The notes beneath the pieces were generated by a model. The model was given only the letters and a program-made list of their open reading frames with translations. It ran no database searches and had not been told where the DNA came from. 64,000 nucleotides of DNA from Methylocystis sp. (GTDB lineage Bacteria > Pseudomonadota > Alphaproteobacteria > Rhizobiales > Beijerinckiaceae): assembly GCA_022843405.1 (NCBI GenBank), contig JALHNQ010000009.1, forward strand, positions 19,023-83,022, written 5' to 3'. Positions 18,191 through 27,403 of this stretch are shown here, one piece after another (position 1 is the stretch's first letter; each line of letters opens with the position of its first letter). Made by a program: the position numbers and the translations under genes.

Positions 18191-21100
18191 ATGAAGATTA
18201 CCGCAACCCAACTCGAAAACTGGGCTGACACACGTGACGCACAGGGCATGCTACCGGTTCTTGTACGCCGACTGATTGCCGCTACCTCGACAACGACTGC
18301 ATTAGCGATGCCCGGCGGCGAATCTGTTGGATTGCCCGGCTGGGATGGATTGATCGAGGTCGCTAAAGGAAATGCTTGGGTGCCGGACGGCCGATCGTAT
18401 TGGGAACTCGGGTGCTCAGGTGACGTTTTCAAAAAAGCGAGAGGGGATTTCGCTAAGCGCTCATTGGAGATCAACCCAGAGACCGCTGCAATGGGCGTAT
18501 TCGTATTTGTTTCGCCTAGGCGATGGCGCGGAAAGGCCGCATGGGTCAAGGAGGCTTCAGATCAAAAGAACTGGAAGCAAGTTATAGCACTTGACGCTGA
18601 TGATCTGGAGATTTGGCTGGAAAATGCGCCGGCCGTTGCGCTTTGGTTTGGCGAACAAATAGGGCTCAGCGGGGTTGGGATTGAGTCTGTCGCGAGGTAC
18701 TGGGAAAATTGGCGCACACAAACGCAAATTCAATTGACAAGCACCGCGCTCGAAACGGGACGCGAACAGGCAAAAAGCGGCCTCGGCGACGTTTTGGCAA
18801 AATCGCCGCCGTTGATTGGCATTGAGGCGGACAGCAGCGAAGAAGCGGTCGCTTTTACATGTTCTATGTTGCTGGAACTGGGCTATGCCGACCGTGCCTG
18901 TTGCGTAACCTCTGATGAGGGATGGCGGTTTGTGGACGCCAACCCGAACTTGCGAATCGGAGTCGCGCTCAGTCCCGATATTGCCGCTCGACGGTCCCCT
19001 AAGGAGGGGTTCGCGCTTGTCGTGCCGCTGAGCGCTGGCGACCGCCCTGCACAACTGCTCGGGACCGCCGCTCGTGCGGCGCAGGAGGAGCGCATTGTAC
19101 TAGAACGCCCCCGAGCGGAGCACTTTGAGAAAAGCCTAATAACGCTCGGAGAGGAACAAGCAGATGCGGCGCGAATGGTTCGAGCGGTAGGTCGCTCGTG
19201 GTCTGTTTATAGACGCTTGCGCGCGAAGAACCCGCTCATCCGGCGGCCGACGTGGCTGAACGAGACGTTCCGGAAATCGCTTGTCACGGTTACGCTCGTC
19301 GGCGCTTGGAGCAGTGACAAAGGAGGAGATCGCTCATGTATCGAGGCGGTTTCAGGCCGAGCCTACTCCGAAATAGAAGCAGACCTCCGACAACTCGCGC
19401 GACACGACGATCCACCAATTCTCCAGATCGGGTCCGTGTGGAAGGCAAAGGCTCCGATCGAACTCCTTCACCTTCTCGGGCCGGAAATCACGCGGGAAGA
19501 GCTAACGCGTCTCCTTTCTGTTGCGGAGAATATTCTGGTTAAACCTGATCCTGCATTGGAGCTGGAAGACGAAAAGCGATGGATGGCCGCTGTGTATGGA
19601 AAGGTTCGTGAGGAATCGGGTCTGGTGATCAGCTCCATTGTAGACTCACTTGCAAAGCTCAGCGTCTACGCCGAACGCACAGCAGATCCGCAAGCCGGAG
19701 CTATCAAAGCCGGAATAGACGGGCTTGTCCGCTTGCTGCTCAACAACGCCGACGAACAACGCTGGCTTTCACTTAGCGGCGTCCTGCGAGAGTTAGCAGA
19801 AGCATCGCCTGACGAATTCTTGCGAGCGGTGGAGGCAAACCTCGAACTCCCATCTGCTCCAGTCCGCGCTCTACTGACCGAAACAGCTGACAGCGGATTA
19901 TTTGGTGGTCGCTGCTGGCATGCCCATCTGCTGTGGGCATTGGAGCTACTCGCGTGGTCGCCGGCTCGGCTCGCGCGCGTGGCCGATATTTTGGCGCGAC
20001 TGAGTTCGACGCAGATCAAGGGAAACTGGGGAAACTCGCCGACTAACACTTTACATTCGCTTTTTCGCGTTTGGTGGCCACAAACCGCCGCCACGGTTGA
20101 TCAGCGAATCGCGGTGCTGGATCGACTGATTCGGACGCACAATGATGTCGCCTGGAATCTAATGTATTCAATGGTTTCTGAACGATGCTATGCCGTCGCG
20201 AACGCAAAGCCGAATTGGCGGGATGATGACTCCGGGACACGCGACCGTCCGAATGACGGCGACCTTGGAAGGGCGCAAGAAAAAATTGGACGCAGACTCA
20301 TCACGCAGGCGCGCCAAAACCCCAGTCGTATTGCTCAGCTAGTCGGTTCCTTGGATCGCTTCGGTGGTGAGTTCCTTGCCGAAATATTGCGGCTTGTCGA
20401 TGAGTCCAAGAGTCTTGACGACGACGGTCGTGAAATTGTCCGCGACAGTGTTCGTCGATACCTCAACTGGCATAATTCATTTAATCGAGACGGAGACAAA
20501 AAATCGCGGACGGCTGCGGACACGCTGCGTCCGTATTTCGATGCGCTCAGTCCAGTCGATCTCATCAAGAAGCATCGGTGGCTGTTCGAGAATCCGTGGA
20601 CGCCGCTGCCAGACGGGCGCGCGGAGGACTTCCAAGCTGAAGACCGAACGCGCGAGCAGCTTCGCGCTGCTGCAATTCAAGAAATACTGGAAAACCGCTG
20701 TCTCAGGGGAATCGCCGATCTAGCTGAGGCGAGTCAGGACCAAAGGCTAGTCGGGCATCAATTCGCTAAGAGCAACACTTCGAACGACAGCATTGCTCCT
20801 TGGCTCGCGGAGCAGTTCGTTAAAGGAGCCGCGAAGTCACATGTTCCCTTAGTCAGCGGTTTCCTTTCCGCTTTATCCGTCGAAAATCGAACCGATCTCT
20901 TGAACGAGATCATCGCTGATCCTGCCGAAAGCATCGGCGGAGCAGAAAAAATCGCGCCGCTGTTGGCCAACGCCCCGTTTGACCGCGATACATGGGCAAT
21001 TGTCGAGCAAGCAGCTGAGGCAATAGGCGAGTTATATTGGAAGGGAGTGCACCCCAACTACGTTCACGGCGACTCCAACGATTTGAAGTATGTTCTAACA

Positions 21101-21955
21101 AAACTGTTAGCGGCAAAACGCCCCCGCACAGCATTTCAGGCTATGTCGCTTGATTATAAAGATGTCGAAGCAGAAACGCTTGTTACGATCCTCGAAAAAA
21201 TCCGTTCGGGTGAAGAAGATGATGGACCGCTTCCAGATGGATGGCACATTGGGGAGGCGTTAAATCAAGCAGCAATGTCGCAAGACATACCTCGCCGGCG
21301 ACTGGCGCTCTTGCAGTTTGCCTTTTTTCCGGCCGTTGAGCATGGGGAACACGGAGCCAAATTTCTGTATGACGAAATTGCAGATGATCCTGCGCTATTC
21401 GTTGAATTGGTTTGTCTCGTTTATAGACGAAGGAATGGGGGAGATGATGAGGAAGAGGCAAATACGACGGCAGCGGAATTGGCGTATCATGTATTGCATG
21501 ACGGTCGCGTAACGCCGGGCGCAAAGGACAATGGTGTTGTCGACGAAGCTGCATTCAGAAAATGGATTGATCACGTTCGAAGTGGGGCGCGTGAAAATGA
21601 CCGTCTTGAAGTCGCGGAAACGATAATCGGGCAATGGCTTTCGCGTTGCCCCAGCGACGCAGATGGAAGCTGGCCATGCGCGCCCGTTCGAGATTTTCTG
21701 GACGAAGCCGACTCAAGTCGAATTCGAGAAGGGTTCGCCACGGGCGTCTTAAACAATCGTGGCATAACAAGCTGCGGAATGACCGACGGTGGCGAACAGG
21801 AGCGTGTGCTCGCAGAAAAGTATCGAGACCTAGCAAAGCGGATACAAGAGTCGCATCCACGCGTTGCCGAAACCATCACACAAATTGAAAAGCATTATGA
21901 AAGGCACGCCCAAAGAGAAGACTGGGAAGCTCAGCTTCGAATCGAAGGCCACTAA
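18191..21955 (+). CDS. large orphan protein, possible defence NTPase-like protein
   Basis: A 1254-residue soluble protein without signal peptide or membrane spans. Residues 1-160 look like a compact N-terminal domain with GWDGLIEVAKGNAWVPDGRS, WELGCSGD and FKKARGDFAKR (D52, E72, K81/K82); this spacing recalls PD-(D/E)XK nuclease folds. Around 205-320 there is an alpha/beta segment (SPPLIGIEADSSEEAVAF) where STAND ATPases carry a P-loop, but no GKT/S is present. The rest is helical and repeat-like. The C terminus has GVLNNRGITS, DGGEQERVLAEKYR and HYERHAQRED, a conserved-looking end module. Base composition is much AT-richer than neighbours. The function is not known; a phage-defence role is inference from size, layout and isolation. 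Confidence 0.6.
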   Translation: MKITATQLENWADTRDAQGMLPVLVRRLIAATSTTTALAMPGGESVGLPGWDGLIEVAKGNAWVPDGRSYWELGCSGDVFKKARGDFAKRSLEINPETAAMGVFVFVSPRRWRGKAAWVKEASDQKNWKQVIALDADDLEIWLENAPAVALWFGEQIGLSGVGIESVARYWENWRTQTQIQLTSTALETGREQAKSGLGDVLAKSPPLIGIEADSSEEAVAFTCSMLLELGYADRACCVTSDEGWRFVDANPNLRIGVALSPDIAARRSPKEGFALVVPLSAGDRPAQLLGTAARAAQEERIVLERPRAEHFEKSLITLGEEQADAARMVRAVGRSWSVYRRLRAKNPLIRRPTWLNETFRKSLVTVTLVGAWSSDKGGDRSCIEAVSGRAYSEIEADLRQLARHDDPPILQIGSVWKAKAPIELLHLLGPEITREELTRLLSVAENILVKPDPALELEDEKRWMAAVYGKVREESGLVISSIVDSLAKLSVYAERTADPQAGAIKAGIDGLVRLLLNNADEQRWLSLSGVLRELAEASPDEFLRAVEANLELPSAPVRALLTETADSGLFGGRCWHAHLLWALELLAWSPARLARVADILARLSSTQIKGNWGNSPTNTLHSLFRVWWPQTAATVDQRIAVLDRLIRTHNDVAWNLMYSMVSERCYAVANAKPNWRDDDSGTRDRPNDGDLGRAQEKIGRRLITQARQNPSRIAQLVGSLDRFGGEFLAEILRLVDESKSLDDDGREIVRDSVRRYLNWHNSFNRDGDKKSRTAADTLRPYFDALSPVDLIKKHRWLFENPWTPLPDGRAEDFQAEDRTREQLRAAAIQEILENRCLRGIADLAEASQDQRLVGHQFAKSNTSNDSIAPWLAEQFVKGAAKSHVPLVSGFLSALSVENRTDLLNEIIADPAESIGGAEKIAPLLANAPFDRDTWAIVEQAAEAIGELYWKGVHPNYVHGDSNDLKYVLTKLLAAKRPRTAFQAMSLDYKDVEAETLVTILEKIRSGEEDDGPLPDGWHIGEALNQAAMSQDIPRRRLALLQFAFFPAVEHGEHGAKFLYDEIADDPALFVELVCLVYRRRNGGDDEEEANTTAAELAYHVLHDGRVTPGAKDNGVVDEAAFRKWIDHVRSGARENDRLEVAETIIGQWLSRCPSDADGSWPCAPVRDFLDEADSSRIREGFATGVLNNRGITSCGMTDGGEQERVLAEKYRDLAKRIQESHPRVAETITQIEKHYERHAQREDWEAQLRIEGH

Positions 21956-22014
21956 AGAGATTTAAGTCAATTCCCTTCCGAGAGATATGAACGGCGTTCT
22001 GATCGAGCCGACAC

Positions 22015-22207
22015 TCACAGCCTCCACAGCCCCAGCGCGATCGTCGCCAGCGTCAGCGGCGCGCCGACCTTGAAACAGGTCCAGAAGCCTATTCTCACGC
22101 CAAGCGCTCGCCGCCCGCTCGACGACGATGAGATTGGCGATCGAGCCAACATGGGTGAAATTGCCGGCGAGCGTCGAGGCCCTGGCGACGCGCGCGGCGC
22201 TCCCGCC
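22015..22207 (-). pseudogene. C-terminal remnant of an anion transporter
   Basis: Two minus-strand frames together spell the end of an ArsB/SLC13-type permease: STLAGNFTHVGSIANLIVVE in one frame, then GVRIGFWTCFKVGAPLTLAT in the next, ending at a stop at 22015. The frame change and the absence of the several hundred N-terminal residues show a dead fragment. The missing part should lie to the right, where an intact S24 regulator now stands. Confidence 0.65.
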
Positions 22208-22254
22208 AAGCCGGCGCGAGGATTTCCTATTGTGCGGCATGGTTAATAGATATA

Positions 22255-22271
22255 TTCCTACCAATTAGGAA
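22255..22271 (+). promoter_or_regulatory. dyad upstream of the S24 regulator
   Basis: TTCCTA-CCAAT-TAGGAA is an inverted repeat in a short AT-rich tract, 24 bases before the regulator ATG. Its place and symmetry fit an autoregulatory operator for a dimeric repressor. Confidence 0.4.
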
Positions 22272-22295
22272 ATTCTTCCGATTCGTGGCCGGTCC

Positions 22296-22940
22296 ATGTC
22301 CGATATCCTCACCCATGCCCAGATTTGGGCGGCGATCGACGCGCTCGGCGAGCGATATGGGCTGACGCCGTCGGGCCTCGCCCGCAAGGCCGGCCTCGAT
22401 CCGACCACCTTCAACCGCTCCAAGCGCGAGACAACGAGCGGGCGCCAGCGCTGGCCGTCGACCGAATCGATCGCCAAGGTGCTGGCCGCGACCGGCGCCG
22501 GGCTCGAGGAATTCATGTCGCTGGTGACGGCGAACAGCGCCGCCGGCCGGTTGCGGCATACGCGGCCGCTGATCGGCCTCGCCCAGGCCGGCGTCGGCGG
22601 CTTCTTCGATGACGCCGGCTTCGCCACCGGGGCCGGCTGGGACGAGATCGACGTGCTCGCCGGGGCCGACGAACATTCCTATGCGCTGGAGATCACCGGC
22701 GACTCCATGGCGCCGCTCTATCGCGACGGCGATGTGGTGATCGTCTCGCCCGCCGCGCCGGTGCGACGCGGCGACCGGGTGGTCGTCAAGACCACATCGG
22801 GCGAGATCATGGCCAAGGAGCTGAAGCGCGAGACGGCGCGAACCATCGAACTGCGCTCGGTCAATCCCGCTTTTCCCGACCGCACGATTTCCCGCGACGA
22901 GGTGAGCTGGATGGCGCGCATCCTCTGGGCGAGCCAGTGA
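22296..22940 (+). CDS. HTH regulator with S24/LexA-type peptidase domain
   Basis: A 214-residue CI/LexA-like repressor. The N-terminal XRE-type helix-turn-helix is about residues 8-70 (YGLTPSGLARKAGLDPTTFNR). The C-terminal S24 domain is about 90-210, with the Ser nucleophile in ITGDSMAPLYRDGDVV and a candidate catalytic Lys in GEIMAKELK. Such proteins self-cleave in response to RecA filaments or serve as stress repressors. It stands alone, so its targets are unknown. Proteins of this size and order are common in Hyphomicrobiales, so it need not be a phage remnant. Confidence 0.85.
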   Translation: MSDILTHAQIWAAIDALGERYGLTPSGLARKAGLDPTTFNRSKRETTSGRQRWPSTESIAKVLAATGAGLEEFMSLVTANSAAGRLRHTRPLIGLAQAGVGGFFDDAGFATGAGWDEIDVLAGADEHSYALEITGDSMAPLYRDGDVVIVSPAAPVRRGDRVVVKTTSGEIMAKELKRETARTIELRSVNPAFPDRTISRDEVSWMARILWASQ

Positions 22941-23043
22941 CATGTGACGCTTCGCCGCCTTTCGCCACCTCTAGCCGCGCGCGGTTGTAGCCGTGCTATA
23001 AGCTTCAATCTCACACGCCCGCTTCCATCCAGGTGACCGCCGC

Positions 23044-24126
23044 ATGCGTCTTAAGCTGATCGCCTCTCTTGTCGCGCTTTGTGTCAGCGGCCTGGCGCTG
23101 GCCGATGTCCCCTTAAGGGATCGGGCGAAGGAATTGTTCGAGCCGATTCCGTCGGCGCCGCCCGCAATTCCCGGCGAGACCGCGACGCCGCAAAAACTCG
23201 CGCTCGGCAAGATGCTCTTTTTCGAGCCGCGGCTGTCCGAAATCCGCGACGTGAGCTGCGCCGACTGCCACAATCTCAGCATGGGCGGGGTCGACGGCGG
23301 CGCGCTTTCGGGCGGCCATAACGGGCAGCTCGCCGGCCGCGAAGTGCTCACCGTGATGAATGCGATTTTCAACAAGTCGCAATATTGGGATGGGCGCGCC
23401 GCCGATCTTGCCGACCAGGTGGTCAATTCGGTGATGGCCAATCCCAAGGCGATGCTGAAAACGCGCGGCGGCCCGATGCCGATCAATCCGACCGAGCATG
23501 CGGCGGCGAAACAACGCGCGGTCGAGCAATTCAAGGCGATCCCGGGCTATGTCTCGGCCTTCAAACAGGCCTTTCCCGAACAGAGCGATCCGGTCGCCTA
23601 TGACAATATCGGCCGCGCCATCGCGCTCTTCGAGGCGACGTTGATCACGCCGGATTCGCCCTTCGACCGCTGGCTCAAAGGCGACGATCAGGCGCTCGCC
23701 GACGCGCAGAAGGAGGGGCTGAAGCTCTTCATCGAAAAGGGCTGCGCGACCTGCCACAACGGCGTCAACATCGGCGGCGCCATGTATGCGCGTTTTGGCG
23801 TCGTCAAACAGCCGGCGCCCGACTATCTGCCGCCGGACGACTGGGGCCGCTATGCGGTCACCAAGGCGATCGCCGACAAATACGCCTTCAAGGTTCCCTC
23901 GCTGCGCAATGTCGAACTGACCGCGCCCTATTTCCACACTGGCGCGACCTTCGATCTGAAGAAGGCCGTGGCGGTGATGGGCGAAAGCCAGCTCGGCGTC
24001 GCGCTCAGCGCCGACGAGACCGACAAAATCGTCGCGTTCCTCGATTCGCTGACCGGGCACCAGCCCGAGGTCGTCCTGCCGATTCTGCCGCCGCGCACCG
24101 CGCCGCCGATCGCGCAGGCGCAGTAA
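23044..24126 (+). CDS. di-haem cytochrome-c peroxidase family protein
   Basis: A 360-residue periplasmic di-haem protein of the CcpA/MauG family. A signal peptide (residues 1-20) precedes two CXXCH haem sites, CADCH at 72-76 and CATCH at 234-238. Members reduce H2O2 with electrons from small cytochromes c, or, in MauG-like branches, modify a protein cofactor. No partner gene (for example methylamine dehydrogenase) is adjacent, so peroxidase is the simpler reading. The end is 3 bases from the convergent gcvPB stop. Confidence 0.9.
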   Translation: MRLKLIASLVALCVSGLALADVPLRDRAKELFEPIPSAPPAIPGETATPQKLALGKMLFFEPRLSEIRDVSCADCHNLSMGGVDGGALSGGHNGQLAGREVLTVMNAIFNKSQYWDGRAADLADQVVNSVMANPKAMLKTRGGPMPINPTEHAAAKQRAVEQFKAIPGYVSAFKQAFPEQSDPVAYDNIGRAIALFEATLITPDSPFDRWLKGDDQALADAQKEGLKLFIEKGCATCHNGVNIGGAMYARFGVVKQPAPDYLPPDDWGRYAVTKAIADKYAFKVPSLRNVELTAPYFHTGATFDLKKAVAVMGESQLGVALSADETDKIVAFLDSLTGHQPEVVLPILPPRTAPPIAQAQ

Positions 24127-24129
24127 CCG

Positions 24130-25671
24130 TCAGGCGGCGGCGCACGGCGTCCAACGCAACACCGGCTTTCTCGCCGCGAGCGTTTCGTCGACCCGCCGGC
24201 GCGGCGCGAGCCGCGGGGCCTGGGTGAAGCGCGTCATGTCTCCGGCCTTGGCGCTTAGCGCAAGATCGCGCAGAGTCGCGATGAAGAGATCGAGCGAGGC
24301 TTTCGATTCCGATTCCGTCGGCTCGATGAGCATGGCGCCATGGGCGACGAGCGGAAAATAGATCGTCATCGGATGGTAGCCTTCGTCGATCATCGCCTTG
24401 GCGAAGTCGAGCGTCGTCACGCCGGTTCCGCGCAGCCAGGCGTCGTCGAACAGAACTTCATGCATGCAAATGCGATCGCCGAATGGCTGAGTCATCACGT
24501 CGCGCAGCGACGCACGGACATAATTCGCCGCGAGCACGGCGTCTTTCGACGCTTGTGCGAGCCCATCGCCGCCATGGGCCAGCATATAGGCGAGCGCCCG
24601 CACGAACATGCCCATCTGGCCGTGGAAGGCGGTGAGACGGCCGAAGCTCTCAGCGCCATCGGCGTCTTCGATGAGCTGCAAAGACTCGCCGTCGCGGCGG
24701 ATGAAGGGAACCGGCGCGAAGGCCGCGAGACGTTCCGAGAGAACCACCGGCCCCGCGCCAGGTCCGCCGCCGCCATGCGGCGTCGAGAAGGTCTTGTGCA
24801 GATTGATATGCATCGCGTCGATGCCGAAGTCGCCCGGCCGCAGGACGCCGGCGATCGCGTTGAAATTGGCGCCGTCGCAGTAGAAGTAACCGCCGGCCGC
24901 GTGCACCGCCTCGGCGATCTCGACGATCTCGCGTTCGAACAGCCCGCAGGTGTTGGGATTGGTCAGCATGATCGCGGCGACGTCGGGACCGAGCGCGTCC
25001 CTAACGGCCTCGGCGCGCACCGTTCCGTCCGGCGCCGCCGGCACGACGCGCACCGAAAAGCCGAGCAGCGCCGCCGTCGCCGGATTGGTGCCATGCGCGG
25101 ACTGCGGGATCAGCACGACATTGCGCGTCGCGCCTTCGCCTTTGGCGGCGATGGCGGATTTGATCGCCATCATCCCGCAGAGTTCGCCATGCGCCCCGGC
25201 CTTCGGCGACAGCGCCACCGCCTGCATATTGGTGAGCGTCATCAGCCAATCGGCGAGCGTCTGCATCAGCTCCAGCGCGCCTTGCGCCGTCGATTGCGGC
25301 TGCAACGGATGCACATCCGCGAAGCCTTCGTAGCGCGCGATCTTTTCGTTGCTGCGCGGATTATGCTTCATCGTGCAGGAGCCGAGCGGATAGAGTCCGG
25401 CGTCGATCGAATAATTCTTGCGCGACAGACGCACATAGTGGCGCATCGTCTCGGGTTCGGTTAAGCCCGGAAGACCGATCGGCGCGCTACGCTCCAGCGC
25501 CCCGAGCCGTGGGACGACCGGCGCGGGAGCTTCGATATCGACGCCGGTCGCGTCAAGGCGGCCGATCTCGAAGAGCAGCGGCTCTTCCTGATCGAGCCCG
25601 CGATTGCCGGTGAAGGTCGCGGGAATTTTGTCGTCATCGATCGGTTCGACGACAGCGGGTCTGTCGAGCAT
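24130..25671 (-). CDS. gcvPB: glycine dehydrogenase (decarboxylating) subunit 2
   Basis: The PLP-carrying half of the split P protein of the glycine cleavage system. It decarboxylates glycine and passes the aminomethyl group to the lipoyl arm of GcvH. The PLP lysine is K293 in NLHKTFSTPHGGGGPG, and SAHGTNPATA and NPNTCGLFE are conserved. Length is 513 residues, normal for subunit 2. The ATG overlaps the gcvPA stop by one base (TGATG), so the subunits are translationally coupled. It is the last gene of gcvT-gcvH-gcvPA-gcvPB. Confidence 0.96.
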   Translation of the reverse strand: MLDRPAVVEPIDDDKIPATFTGNRGLDQEEPLLFEIGRLDATGVDIEAPAPVVPRLGALERSAPIGLPGLTEPETMRHYVRLSRKNYSIDAGLYPLGSCTMKHNPRSNEKIARYEGFADVHPLQPQSTAQGALELMQTLADWLMTLTNMQAVALSPKAGAHGELCGMMAIKSAIAAKGEGATRNVVLIPQSAHGTNPATAALLGFSVRVVPAAPDGTVRAEAVRDALGPDVAAIMLTNPNTCGLFEREIVEIAEAVHAAGGYFYCDGANFNAIAGVLRPGDFGIDAMHINLHKTFSTPHGGGGPGAGPVVLSERLAAFAPVPFIRRDGESLQLIEDADGAESFGRLTAFHGQMGMFVRALAYMLAHGGDGLAQASKDAVLAANYVRASLRDVMTQPFGDRICMHEVLFDDAWLRGTGVTTLDFAKAMIDEGYHPMTIYFPLVAHGAMLIEPTESESKASLDLFIATLRDLALSAKAGDMTRFTQAPRLAPRRRVDETLAARKPVLRWTPCAAA

Positions 25672-27011
25672 CAGAGCGACTCCTTGAGCGCCGCGACGAA
25701 AGCGGCGCGATCTTCATCCGTATTGACTTCGGTGCTGGCGACGATGAGGAGATCGTCGAGGCGGGCTCCCGGCAAGAGCCGCGAAACGGGAACGCCTGCG
25801 AGCACGCCCCGCGCCGCCATTTTCTCGACAAGCGTGGCGGCGTCGCCTTCGACGCGCAGCGTGAACTCGTTGAAGAAGGTCTCGTTGAGAACTTCGACCC
25901 TTGGAACGTCGGCCAGCATCTGCGCCAGCAGAACCGCATTGGCGTGATTGACGCGCGCGAGCCGCGTCAGTCCCACTTCGCCGAGCAAGGTCAGATGAAT
26001 GGTGAAGGCGAGCGCGCAGAGGCCGGAATTGGTGCAGATGTTTGAGGTCGCCTTGTCGCGGCGGATGTGCTGCTCGCGCGTCGACAGCGTCAGCACATAG
26101 GAGCGCCTGCCGTCGGCGTCGACGCTTTCGCCGGCGAGCCGGCCAGGCGTCTGCCGAAGGAATTCGTGCCGCGTGGCGAACAGACCAACATAGGGTCCGC
26201 CGAAATTCAGCGTATTGCCGATCGACTGTCCTTCGCCGACGACGATGTCGGCGCCCATCGCGCCCGGGGATTTGACGAGGCCGAGCGACACGGCTTCGGT
26301 GAAGACGGCGACGAGCAGCGCCCCGTTCTTATGGCAGGCTTCGGCGATCTTCGTCAGATCGCGCAAATTGCCGAAGACGTCGGGCGTTTGCACGACGACG
26401 CAGGATAAGGTGTCGTCAATTTCTGCGATGACATTTTCGACGGCACGAATATCCGGCGCCATCGTCTCGACCTCGTCTTCGGCGAGGCGCGAGATGGTGC
26501 GCACGACTTCGGCGTAATGGGGATGCAGACCGCCCGAGAGCAGCGCCTTGCGCCGCTTGGTTAAGCGATGCGCCATCAGCACGGCCTCTGCAGTCGCGGT
26601 GGAGCCGTCATACATCGAGGCGTTGGCGACCTCCATGCCGGTCAGCAATGCGACCTGGGTCTGGAACTCGAAGAGATATTGCAGCGTGCCCTGGGAGATT
26701 TCGGGCTGATAGGGCGTATAGCTCGTCAAAAATTCCGAGCGTTGAATGAGATGATCGACGCTTGCGGGAATGTGATGCTTATAGGCCCCGGCGCCGACGA
26801 AGAAGGGCGCGCGCGAAGCGGGAAGATTGCGCGCGGCAAGACGAGAGAAGAAGCGCTCGACGTCGAGTTCCGATTTGCCTTTCGGCAGATCGAGCGGCGT
26901 TTTGAGCAGCGTCTCGGCCGGCGCATCGGCGTAGAGCGCCTCGATCGCGGGAACGCCGATCGTCGCGAGCATCGCGCTTCGATCGGCCTCGGACAGCGGA
27001 TGATAGCGCAT
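25671..27011 (-). CDS. gcvPA: glycine dehydrogenase (decarboxylating) subunit 1
   Basis: The other half of the split P protein, 446 residues. It forms a heterotetramer with GcvPB and shows family motifs such as FVGAGAYKHHIPASVD, SYTPYQPEISQGTLQ and EVANASMYDGSTATAEA. AAGGA upstream selects ATG 27011; an in-frame start at 27083 would run into gcvH. The gap to gcvH is 17 bases. Two-subunit P proteins are common outside enterobacteria. Confidence 0.96.
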   Translation of the reverse strand: MRYHPLSEADRSAMLATIGVPAIEALYADAPAETLLKTPLDLPKGKSELDVERFFSRLAARNLPASRAPFFVGAGAYKHHIPASVDHLIQRSEFLTSYTPYQPEISQGTLQYLFEFQTQVALLTGMEVANASMYDGSTATAEAVLMAHRLTKRRKALLSGGLHPHYAEVVRTISRLAEDEVETMAPDIRAVENVIAEIDDTLSCVVVQTPDVFGNLRDLTKIAEACHKNGALLVAVFTEAVSLGLVKSPGAMGADIVVGEGQSIGNTLNFGGPYVGLFATRHEFLRQTPGRLAGESVDADGRRSYVLTLSTREQHIRRDKATSNICTNSGLCALAFTIHLTLLGEVGLTRLARVNHANAVLLAQMLADVPRVEVLNETFFNEFTLRVEGDAATLVEKMAARGVLAGVPVSRLLPGARLDDLLIVASTEVNTDEDRAAFVAALKESL

Positions 27012-27028
27012 CGTCTTTTTCCTTGCGC

Positions 27029-27403
27029 TTAAAGCGTCTTCAGAAATTCCGAATAGGCGGGCTCGTCCATGAGCGAATCGCATTCGCCGGGATCGCTGAC
27101 TCGCAGCTTGACGAGCCAGCCGCGTCCGAGCGGATCCTCATTGACGAGCGCCGGGGTTTCGCCGAGTTGCGGATTGACTTCGACGACTTCGCCGCCGACC
27201 GGCGAATAGACTTCGCTCGCCGCCTTCACGCTTTCGATCACCGCAATCTCCTTGCCTTTCGCGACCTTCCTGCCGACGTCGGGCAATTCGATGAAGACGA
27301 TGTCGCCGAGTTGCGACTGCGCATAATCCGATATGCCCAATGTCGCGACGTTGCCGTCGAGCGCGACATATTCATGGTCCTTGGAGTAGCGACGATCGCT
27401 CAT
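27029..27403 (-). CDS. gcvH: glycine cleavage system H protein
   Basis: The 124-residue lipoyl carrier that shuttles the aminomethyl group among P, T and L proteins. The lipoylated Lys is K60 in ESVKAASEVYSPVGGEVVE, and the N-terminal KDHEYV and LGDIVFIELPDVG strands are typical. The ATG overlaps the gcvT stop as ATGA, giving coupling; the frame continues far upstream but only as a shadow of gcvT. Confidence 0.96.
   Translation of the reverse strand: MSDRRYSKDHEYVALDGNVATLGISDYAQSQLGDIVFIELPDVGRKVAKGKEIAVIESVKAASEVYSPVGGEVVEVNPQLGETPALVNEDPLGRGWLVKLRVSDPGECDSLMDEPAYSEFLKTL

Noticed and set aside
22296..22940. S24 regulator as evidence of a prophage
   Set aside because: No integrase, structural or lysis genes are near, and stand-alone S24 regulators of this type are common in this order.
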